From Aquila chrysaetos chrysaetos (Eukaryota; Chordata; Aves; Accipitriformes; Accipitridae), in the NCBI RefSeq assembly GCF_900496995.4, contig NC_044012.1, forward strand, positions 26,859,606 to 26,923,605: 64,000 nucleotides of DNA. Reading direction: 5' to 3'. Of the stretch, positions 27,792 through 36,135 are shown piece by piece (positions within the stretch are counted from its first letter, which is position 1; the number at the start of each line of letters is the position of its first letter). Below the pieces are notes generated by a model that worked only from the letters and a program-made list of their open reading frames with translations, searched no databases and was not told the origin of the DNA. The translations under genes were made by a program, and so were the position numbers.

Positions 27792-28943
27792 TTATTTGGG
27801 CTCATGAGGACAGCTGGGGCAGTTATAAAAAGCAGCAGCAGGTCTGCGAGCGGGGGGTCTCACATTGTCCTGGCTGCCCACCCACCCCATGCAATGGGAC
27901 ACCCTGGCCAGCATCACAGGGACACCATGCTCCCACTCGGCACTCCCTCGGGACATGCTCGGGACATTGAGCTGGGTCCATGCGGCACTGGCAGCGAAGC
28001 GCCCCCGGGTTGCACCCCACCAGGCTTGGGATGTTTTGGTGGCCCCCGGGCTGACATTTACCCGTGCCCGGGGGCGGCATGGAAAAGGGCAAGCTCAGCC
28101 CGGTGCTATTTTAAGAGCAGGGGCTTAGCAGCAGCCCCTGGCCCGAATTATTTGGCACAGCAGGGAGCAGCGGGGGGAGCCAAGCCTGACACCCAGAGAG
28201 GAGCCCCCAGGGAGTCCGCTGAGCCCTGAGTCTGGCTCCAGCCGCGCTGGTGCTTGGTGGCAAGGCAGAAGATGCTGTTGGCAGCCGGAGGAGCAAATTC
28301 CCCAGGCACAGAGAGGAATTCTCAGGGAGAGCGGTGGCACTTCCTACACAGCCAGGGGATTAGCAGCCTCCTCGCACCAGCTCCAAGGTCCCATTGGCCC
28401 TGCGACCCAGGTCGGGATCTCCCACGGGGGAGACCCACTGCTCCCATCCAGGGACAGATTTTGGGGGCTGAGGGGGTCAGCACCCAGGGACCCAGAAGAC
28501 GGAGACCAACCCCGGTGGCAGCTCCCCGCTCCCCAAGCAGGGCAGCAGAAGGGATGGTGCCCACAAAGGGCCCCAAGCAGCCACTGCACCTCCATGCCCT
28601 GGTAGCCATAAATAACCCCATGCACCGGGGCAGTGGAGCCAGTGGTAGGCACAGGGCCACGTGCCTTTGTCCTGGGATCATCCCAGGCGTGAGCGGGAGG
28701 ACAGGTGTTGAGCACTGACCATGCCACCATCCCAAATCTCCGCCAGCCCCTAGCAATGGCAGCTCCCAGCTCCTTCTCCCCAGCCCCGCAGAGACAGGCG
28801 TGTGGTGTGGGCAGATGGGTTTTACTGCAGCAGCGAGAGGGCAGGCAGGGAGTGCGGGAAGGGGCACGGACCCTCCGTGCTCCCCCCTGCCCGCAGGAGG
28901 TAGCCAGCAGCATCTCACCGGGTCGGCGCTGGGTGTCCCTGGC

Positions 28944-29012
28944 GCTGTAAGAATATGTTTGATATTTAGTTGGTTTTCCAATAAAACAACCTAATATCAA
29001 ACATATCAGACA
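28944..29012 (-). ncRNA. MIR190B: microRNA miR-190b hairpin
   Basis: On the minus strand the 5p arm at 29008-28988 reads TGATATGTTTGATATTAGGT followed by T, and the 3p side reads ACCAACTAAATATCAAACAT. The arms pair over about 20 bases around a loop TTTTATTGGAAA. The flanks (TTCTTACAG) also match the mammalian precursor as I recall it. Compared with human miR-190b there is one change, G to A near position 17; the seed GATATGT is unchanged. It lies between the proposed noncoding first exon and exon 1a of TPM3 on the same strand, so it is probably processed from the TPM3 intron. Confidence 0.92.
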
Positions 29013-29292
29013 GAGGCAGGGGCAGGCGAAGGCAGACAGGATGCGGGGCTCAGCTTCCTGCAAGAGAAGGAGAGAAGGAGAGGTGGAGAGCTGGAGGTGG
29101 GGATTAACTCCTCGCTGTTTGCCTGAGCAGGACTCCCCAGGGCACCACGCTGGCAGCACCCCGGCCTCGCCTCAGCGTCTGGAGGCTGCCTGGGCAGCTG
29201 CATCGGCATTGGGGTGCTCTGGTATCCGGTGCCCGAGCAGGAAGCATCCTGCAGCGGGGACGAAGCTGGAGCAGGGCAGTGCAGGCACAGTC

Positions 29293-29396
29293 ACATGGCA
29301 TGGCATGGCATTGCAGGCCATGGCAGGCCATGGCACACCATGGCACAGCATGACATGGACTGGCACATCATGGCATGGCACGGCACGGCACAGCAG
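29293..29396. repeat. CATGG/CACGG pentamer minisatellite
   Basis: About twenty degenerate copies of GGCAT/GGCAC (with CATGG and CACGG variants) stand in the TPM3 intron between the proposed first exon and miR-190b. It generates apparent open frames on both strands that are not genes. Confidence 0.9.
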
Positions 29397-29462
29397 GCAG
29401 TGCTGCCCACCTGTCCCTGCACACCCGGGGCCAAGGGGACCCTATATCCGTCACTGCCTTAC

Positions 29463-29492
29463 CTGGGCTGGCTTGGGGGGCTCCTCAGCGGT
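29463..29492 (-). other. TPM3: Proposed noncoding first exon of long TPM3 transcripts
   Basis: On the minus strand, about 27-30 bases after a TATA box, a short segment ends CAGCCCAG followed by donor GTAAGG. Splicing to the acceptor ahead of exon 1a would put miR-190b in intron 1. This is an inference from signals only. Confidence 0.5.
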
Positions 29493-29518
29493 CTGGCTCA
29501 GGGGCCGCCCAGCCGCCG

Positions 29519-29538
29519 TTTATAACTGCGCTCAGCTG
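29519..29538 (-). promoter_or_regulatory. TATA-type promoter for the long (muscle) TPM3 transcript
   Basis: Minus-strand TTATAAA at 29525-29519, with an E-box CAGCTG just upstream at 29533-29538 and a second CANNTG (CACATG) near 29581. E-boxes by a TATA box suit myogenic bHLH control of the muscle isoform; this control is inferred. The 1b promoter, in contrast, is TATA-less. Confidence 0.5.
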
Positions 29539-29539
29539 C

Positions 29540-30985
29540 ACCCGGCGGGGGGACGCGGCCAGCGAGCACCCTGGCCCTGCGCACATGGCCTCATTCCCAT
29601 TAATTACCACCCATCGACATCCCCCTGCCCCTCGGTGGACCCCCGCGCCCTTGCCGCTGAGCGCTGCCGGTCGATATGGGTCGATGGCCCTGCACCGCCT
29701 GCTCCTGCCCCCAGTCACACTCCACCGTCATTAGCAGGGTCATCAATACCGGGTAGCTGGCCCCGTCCCAGCAGGCTCTGCGCCACTGAGGGGCTGCGCA
29801 TGACCCTGCCCAAGGACGAGCCCCGGCAGGGCTGTGCCCCACGTCCCCTCCTCCTGTGTCCCTATCCCCGCACTTTGGGGAGCCCCTGGGATCCCCTGTC
29901 CACAGGAGCATTCCCTCCGTGAGGCGGCCAGAGGAGGCAACTGCCTGTCACCCTGACCCATCCCTCATGTGGAGGCACAGGTGGGTGAAAAAGGCAGGAC
30001 CCCTGACCTGCTCTGGGGTGGCTGTTGGGACCTGGCTGGCAGCATCCAGCCTTGAGGACACATGGGGTCTCGAGGTGCTGGGGGCATGCGTCTCCCCACA
30101 CCATGCCAGTGATTCGCTGCAGCGGGACACACCAACCTTGGGAACAGCACTGGGGGCTCTGTGGGGGCCCAAACTTTGAGGGACCAGTGTGGCAGGACAC
30201 GGGGCAGCCAGAGCCCCGAGTGCCACAGGGGGATGGGGGCACAGACCCTGCCCTGCTCCCTTCCCTGCCTGGGCTGGGTGACCAGGGGCTCCAGCCCCAC
30301 GGGGGTGGCAGCGGGGCGGCAGGGCCACATGGGGAGGGTAGCAGCAGGGATGGCAGGGACACACGTGGCAGCAGCACGGTGCCCGGAGCTGGGTGGGGAC
30401 ACGCATGCAGCAGTGGCTGATGTGATGCAACCTGACAGCCGAGCTAATGAAGGGCCGTGGGCAGGGGGTGCCAGCCTGGCGGCCCCCAGCCCTGTCAATA
30501 AGCAGACCCAGGGCAGGCACTGATGGGCCCTGGGGCTGGGAGACACCAAGGTCAGGCACAGGCAGCAGGGATGGGAGGCAGGGGACATGGCCCTGAGTCG
30601 GGGAGCCAACAGTGGTTCAGGGGTGCCCAGATGGTGAGTGGGGCCAGGGAGCGTCGCACCCAGCCCAGCTGGGCTCCCCTCTTGCTGCTGCAGAGTTGTG
30701 CAGCACAGCCAGGAGCACCGTGCCACAGGAGACAGGAGCGTGTAGCCAACACCAGCATGGTACAGGCAGGACCCAGCCGCAGAGCATGCAGGGCTAGTGG
30801 AGGCACACTGGCCGTGCTGCCACCTCCTGGTGTGGCCATAGCCGGGACCGGATGTGCAGCATCTGGCACGTGTAGGTTTGTGGGCAACGTTGCCAGATCC
30901 CAGCTGCAGGGATTGTGCTGGGCTGCATCTTCCCTCCACCTCTGCCCAGGACTGTCCCATGTCCTTGCATGCAGCAGACACAGAT
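29540..30985. other. Intergenic spacer between TPM3 and CFAP141
   Basis: About 1.4 kb of GC-rich sequence with long open frames on both strands but no recognisable protein, splice-site pattern or RNA gene. I see nothing to annotate here apart from the TPM3 promoter at one end and the CFAP141 polyadenylation signal at the other. Confidence 0.6.
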
Positions 30986-31003
30986 CTGTCTTGCTCAACA
31001 TGT

Positions 31004-31009
31004 TTTATT
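31004..31009 (-). terminator. CFAP141 polyadenylation signal
   Basis: AATAAA on the minus strand 57 bases after the CFAP141 stop codon, giving a very short 3' UTR. Confidence 0.75.
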
Positions 31010-31065
31010 CTTGGCCAGGAAGCTGGGCGATGCCTGGCATGTGCTGAGCCCACCAGGTCAGGCAC

Positions 31066-31835
31066 TCATAGCCGTTCCATATAGAAGGCCTTCCCAAGCT
31101 GGTGCAGCTCCTGCTGTTGCTGCTGGCGCTCATCCTGGAGGAGCCGGTGCAAGGCAGCTCGGCGGACCTGCTGGGCACAGGAGCTGGTGCTGAACGCCCC
31201 ATCCCTGTGGCTTGCCAGCACTGAGAGACATCGTCCCCCAGGATGTGGTACTGGAACAGGATGAGGAGGGCACCCGACCCTGGCAGCACAGGGGTCGGTG
31301 CACCCGGCCGCGCGCAACCCATATGTGGCCTCACCATTGTCTGCTCCTGGAAGGCGAGGTGCAGCTCCAATTCCACGCTCTGCTGCAGCGCCCTGCAGGC
31401 CATGGCCCAGATCCTCTCCCAGCACTGCGGGTGTCCCCCAGCCACCTGCCCACAGCTGTGGGGACATGGGGTGGGCGGGACAGGGCACTGGGGGAACACC
31501 AGCGCCTGCCACCCCGCCCCAGCCCACCCACAGGGCTGAGCCCCAGCTCACCCCATGTGAGGGCTCCCCCTCGCCTGCTGCCCCCCAGCACAGGGGGTTC
31601 AGACCCTGGAGCTCCCTTTGCCAGCTCTACCTCTCTAGCAGCCTTCCGCAGGCACTCCCCTTTGCCAAGACCTGCAACCGAAGCAACACATTTGGGGGTC
31701 CACGGTTTAACCCGCACAAGGGGGATGCTGTCCCCAGCTGCTCCCAGGAGCCCCAGAACAGCCACCTTCCCAGTCCCTGCCCCATCCCACCTTCTCCTGC
31801 CGGAGCGAGGGGGTCGGGCTGCTTGCCACTGCCAT
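31066..31835 (-). CDS. CFAP141: CFAP141 (C1orf189), cilia- and flagella-associated protein
   Basis: The mammalian protein is one of the small proteins lining the inside of doublet microtubules in motile cilia. Four exons fit together: 31791-31835 (ATG at 31835), 31631-31671, 31335-31455 and 31066-31167, with donors GTGGGA, GTAGAG and GTGAGG and acceptors ending GTTGCAG, CCCACAG and CCAGCAG. They sum to 309 bases, 102 residues plus stop; human CFAP141 is 101. The C-terminus, VRRAALHRLL..E and ELHQLGKAFYMERL, is very like human VRQAALHQLF..E and ELNQMGKAFYVERF. The N-terminal half (MAVASSPTPSLRQEK, then VLAKGSACGRLLES) is weakly conserved, so exons 1 and 2 rest mainly on splice sites, phase and length. 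The position between TPM3 and C1orf43 agrees with human. Confidence 0.85.
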
Positions 31836-31898
31836 GGCCAGTTCCACAGGGACCCCACAACCACCCCCTGCACCAGCCATTTCGTTAACAGTATCCCT

Positions 31899-31912
31899 GT
31901 TACCATGGCAGC
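31899..31912 (-). promoter_or_regulatory. X-box (RFX site) upstream of CFAP141
   Basis: The imperfect palindrome GTTACCATGGCAGC (minus strand GCTGCCATGGTAAC) lies 64 bases before the CFAP141 start codon. It fits the RFX consensus GTNRCC-N(0-3)-RGYAAC except for one base in the second half. RFX factors switch on ciliary genes, which agrees with the gene it precedes. Confidence 0.75.
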
Positions 31913-32006
31913 AGCACAGGGACAGACACAGCCCTGGATCTAGCAGGGAAGGGCTCCCTGCAGTCAGAGGCCAACAACATGCATCCTGCTTGGGGTTAAC
32001 TGTCAT

Positions 32007-32012
32007 TTTATT
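32007..32012 (-). terminator. Distal C1orf43 polyadenylation signal
   Basis: AATAAA on the minus strand about 980 bases after the C1orf43 stop. It is just 95 bases from the CFAP141 X-box, so C1orf43 ends at the edge of the CFAP141 promoter. Confidence 0.5.
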
Positions 32013-32633
32013 AAAGAGCAGTTAAAAAGAGTGCAGAAGCCCAGGCGAGGCGCAGGGGTCCCCGCCCCACATGGTACACGCTGCGGTGACTAGTGAGCAG
32101 CGGGCACTGCCATCGGCCTGGCAGGACACAGACATCAAGTTGGGGCTGCGAGCTTTTGCCCCCGGGGGCTTGGCAGCCGCTGGCACACGAGGCGCTGGTG
32201 AGAGTGGGAGGAAACACCCCCTTGGCAGGACAGACAGGACGTTCAAAGCTGGTATTTGTCTGCCCAAGACGTCCCCAAATGCCCAGTTGCAGGAGAAAGA
32301 ATAGAAACTGCAGCCCAAAGAGGCACCTCAGCCACAGTGGCTGAGAACTGGCCACCAAACTATTTACACTCCGTCCAGGCACCCTGGTGCATGGCCTGGG
32401 CACACAGGCAGGCTGGGCATGCCTGGCTGAGAGTGGCAGGCAGCGATGGTGCCACAGGGAGAAGAGCATTCACCCTTTGGAAAGAAAGATGAGCAGCTTC
32501 AGAGCCCGAGACCCACACAGGCAGGACGGACAAACAGCATCAGCCCCTGCTGGCCACCACAGGGAAAGAGGATAGGTGGATGAGAGCGCTGGCTGGGATC
32601 CATGTCTTTTATAAATAAGCTAAAGCTGATCAG

Positions 32634-32639
32634 TTTATT
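32634..32639 (-). terminator. Proximal C1orf43 polyadenylation signal
   Basis: AATAAA on the minus strand about 350 bases after the C1orf43 stop codon. It is likely the main 3' end signal. Confidence 0.55.
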
Positions 32640-32987
32640 CACAGGGCCAGGGCTCTGTTGCCAGATTCAAAGCCTCAAGCCTGAAGCATGTCCCAGGCCT
32701 GCCACAGAGAAGACTGCATGGGCCGATCCCCTCCAGGTTCAGCAGACGGACGTGCTGCTTTGAAACAGGCTCCTGGCAAGGGCCAAGCTCCACCAGCCAA
32801 ATGGGACGGAGCCTCCACCAAGCGATGATCTCCAACATCGTGCAAAAGGGAGACCCGAGAGCGCAGCTACCTCCTCCCAACGCTGCCTGCATGGCGAACT
32901 GCGGCCAAAACCCGCCCAGGACACCAGCCGCACCCAGCAAGGGGCTCTGCTCGTGGCAGGTCCCTGGAGCAGTGCTCCCTGCACAGC

Positions 32988-35644
32988 TCACAGGGTGCTC
33001 TCCAGCGTGTTGTAGTTGTCCTTGAAGCTCTTCAGCTCCAGGAAGTGTTTGGCACGTTTGCTCTTCTGGTTGGAAGGCAGGTAGGTGACCTGGATGGTGG
33101 CGGGGTTGGAGACTTCGGGGGAGAGGGTGAGGTCCTTCGCTGCTGACTGGTGCTGCCGCTGGCTGCTGCCTCCCCGGGCCTTGGTCCTGCAGGGAGAGGA
33201 GAGGCACCATCACAGCTGCTGCCCTACCCAGAGGAGCCGCTCGACCATTGCGTCCATCTGGCTGACATGAGGCAGATCTGCCCTCAGGATGACAGCGCTC
33301 ACTGTGGTTTTGAAAACCAAGGCTGGCGCTTCTGCGGGTGCCAGGCCTGGAGCCCACGTGAGGTCCCTGGCTCAAAGCGGCCAGTGCAAGCAGGAACGTG
33401 GACTGTCACCAAGTAACAAACCCAAAAATGCTTTAACAGATGGGCTGCAAAGAGTAAGTAAACCTGGAAGGAGGGACAGGCATAAACAGCCCATGTCTGA
33501 GGCTGGGTTTTGCCCCAAAACCCGTCTCTGTTCACACCTCCACGGTGGGCTGCTGGAGCCCAAGAAGCTACCACCGCACCCCAGCTACACACCCAGGCAG
33601 TAACACTTACAAGTTTGCCAGCTCGTTCAGAGCATCCTGGTACTTCAGATATTCTGGTTTCCCAAAGACCTGGACACAAACCGAAAAGACTGTGGATAAC
33701 CCAGATGAGGTTACAATGCAACCTCAGTCCAGCCGTCAGACTGGAGCGCAGCAACAGCCCCCTGCGCTGCTGCAGAGGCCAGGCAATGCAGCACCAGCAC
33801 TTACCCCAGTGCCGTAGCGGGCACTCTCATACCCATCCAGCAAGGTGTCAATCAAGGCTTTGCGGATGCCTTTGAATGAGGTGCTGGAATTCCGCAGTTC
33901 CAGCAGGTAGGCACAGAAGTTCTTCCCTATTAAAGACTTCGGGTACCGGCCCTCTGCATGAAATGGGATTTCTGGAAAATAAAAAGGCACAAAATAACCG
34001 GCTGAAGCACAGGTAAAAATACTTGTATTCACATACAGACAATGTCAGAAGTTGGTGGCTAATTAAACTTCCCACATCTGCTCTCCATTTGCTGACTGCT
34101 CCCAACAGGTGAGTAAAGCCAACCCTCAGGCTGCTAACCTTGGATGGGATAAGTGACTGCTAATCCCAAATGAGGACCTTGAGCCTTATCACGAGGCTGC
34201 TGGCCAATGCACCACACCCTTATTTCCTCCACACACAGTCTATCTCCACTCTACCCCTCCCACTCCTGCCCTGAGCGCCCTTACCAGATGTTCTGATCGC
34301 ATCCAGCGCCTTCATCCTGTACAGGTAATTATAGCATCCTGGCAAAGAGAAAACCCAAACTGAAAGCTCTGCAAAACTTGGCAGCAGGAGGGAGGTGGGG
34401 AAAGCAGATAGGAGCAGAGTGCAGAGACACCATCTCATGTCGGCTCGCCAAACAGGACATTGCAATGGGACAGCCAACAAGAGAGGGCAGAGACACAACT
34501 TGGCCCCAGGGGAATGACCTGCTGTAGCAGGACAAGCACTGGACGGTGATTCCGGTGGCCTCTGACTGACATGCAGCAAGAGAGGGTACCTTGTGTCTCC
34601 AGCTGCAGAAGCCTGCTGTCGTCCTCAGCTAACAGCCGGGGCTCATACTTGATGTCTTGCACCCTCGACAGTCTAATGTCGATTTCTTCCTTTAAATCCT
34701 GCACAGCGCGAAAAAAAACCCACCTGTTTACAGAGCACTCACTTTGTTTGTGGGATCGCAAGCATGATAACAGTCAAGTCCTGGGGCCCCTCTGAAACAA
34801 ACCTGCTCCCTCTCCAACCACCCATCACCACACTGAGGTGGCAGCTCCTGGAAACATCCGATTTTGAAGCAGACCCTGCCTGCCCCTCCAGGCACAGATG
34901 GGTCCATGGGCACAGGGGAGGGAGGGCACATCCCCACCGCAGGGTTGCATGCACCCACCTTGGGCGCATGCTGTCCAACAGGCACGTGGGGGCCACGGCG
35001 GGACTTCATGGCGAAGCGCATGATCTGGCGTTTCACAAAGATGAACAGCAGCACGAAGACCTGGACCACAGCAGGGACAGGGGTCAAGCACGTTGAGCTG
35101 CACCCCAGGGGGTCTCTCAGCCAACCTGGGCTCAGCCCCACTGACACCCTATTCCCAACTCTGCAGGCACTCCAGGCCAAGCAACCACAGGGCCCCACAC
35201 ACCCTCTCTAAACCGGCAAGCACAGGGGTCCCTGTTCAGCCCATCAGGAGCACCATGAACACCCGGGGCGGCCCAACAAACAGCCCAGCCTCCACAGAGA
35301 CTCCTACTCACGTCCTCTCCCTGCCCCACAGATGCCAGGACCCCACAGGCACTCCAGCCCAGCCCCGTGAAGGCCCCGAGTCCAGCTCGACGGCAGCTCC
35401 CCACCGACATGTCCCACTAGAGCTTTACGGACACCTCGGGCCCGGCCTCACAGGGGCCCCACGAACATCCCAGGATCGGCCTTACAGGGGCCCCGGCCCC
35501 GGTTCCACGGGGGCCCGGGCCCCACGGACACGTCAGGCCCGTCCCCCCGGGCCGCCCCGCGCCCGCCCGGCTCACCAGGCTGCCGTAGGCCATCACCAGC
35601 ACCACGTTGACCCCGGAGAGCCAGTTGCTGCCGGCCCCCGCCAT
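32988..35644 (-). CDS. C1orf43: C1orf43 (NICE-3) small membrane protein
   Basis: Seven coding exons: 35576-35644, 34959-35060, 34590-34698, 34285-34338, 33805-33971, 33611-33669 and 32988-33186. They total 759 bases, 252 residues plus stop; human has 253. The N-terminus MAGAGSNWLSGVNVVLVMAY, continuing GSLVFVLLFIFVKRQIMRF, is a membrane helix followed by a basic stretch, and the rest is predicted cytosolic. Conserved blocks include YNYLYRMKALDAIRTS, KALIDTLLDGYE.ARYGTG and the C-terminus HFLELKSFKDNYNTLESTL. The molecular role is poorly known; screens have linked the human gene to phagocytosis and it is reported on internal membranes. All splice sites are canonical. It starts about 490 bases from the UBAP2L first-exon donor in a shared CpG island. 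Confidence 0.96.
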
Positions 35645-36134
35645 CCCCTACCCGGCCCGGGGGCGCACAACATGGCGGCCGCCGAAGCCGCTCCGCGCCC
35701 CCGCCACGTGACAGAGAGCGAAGGCACTCTCACGTGACGCGGCGCCGCGTCACACGCGCGGGCCGCCAGGAGAGCGCCCCTCCCCACCCCTCGCGCTCGT
35801 CACGTGGGTGAAGCCGGGCTGGCCCTGCCCCCGCGCCCTCTTCACGTGATGGGGGCGGGTGCCGCTGGTAGTTGTCAGTGTGGTGAGACCCAGGTAAAGT
35901 TGGCTGCGCGGAGGCGGCGGCGGCTCCGGTAACTGCGCGCGGCCCCTTTAAATCCCGCCCCCCCCCCCCCCCCCCCCGCTACTACCGCGCGCCCCTCGGC
36001 CCTCCCGGCCCCGCTATCGCCCTCCCGGTACCGTCGCGCCGCTCCGGGGGCGGCCGCCGCGCCCCGCCGCCGGGCCCCGCGCGGCCTAGTGGGCCGGCCG
36101 CAGCCGGAGACTGGCGTAGCGCGCCGCCGCCGCA
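35645..36134. promoter_or_regulatory. Bidirectional CpG-island promoter of C1orf43 and UBAP2L
   Basis: The two genes stand head to head. The region is GC- and CpG-rich without a convincing TATA box. It carries four CACGTG E-boxes at 35705-35710, 35731-35736, 35801-35806 and 35843-35848, most extended to TCACGTG or CACGTGAC. A YY1-like AACATGGCGGC is at 35669-35679, and a second ATGGCGGCCGC lies just past the first-exon donor at 36183. The extended sites resemble the USF and CLEAR (TFEB/TFE3) motif. Confidence 0.75.
35958..35977. repeat. C20 homopolymer
   Basis: Twenty consecutive C in the shared promoter, close to the likely UBAP2L transcription start. G-run structure and assembly error are both possible here. 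Confidence 0.95.
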
Positions 36135-36135
36135 G
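36090..36135 (+). other. UBAP2L: UBAP2L noncoding first exon (3' end)
   Basis: The segment ends GCCGCCGCCGCAG followed by donor GTGAGGGC at 36136, in the CpG island upstream of the coding exons. The 5' edge is unknown; the given start is a placeholder within the island. Confidence 0.6.

Noticed and set aside
27820-27832. Plus-strand GTTATAAAAAG upstream of TPM3 exon 1a as its TATA box
   Set aside because: The good orientation is plus, away from TPM3. The minus-strand TATA at 29519-29525 has a better placed exon and donor.
28344-31065. Several minus-strand open frames of 200-366 residues and plus-strand frames of up to 293 residues
   Set aside because: GC-rich composition, low-complexity translation, and no match to any family I know. 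CFAP141 and miR-190b explain the conserved pieces.
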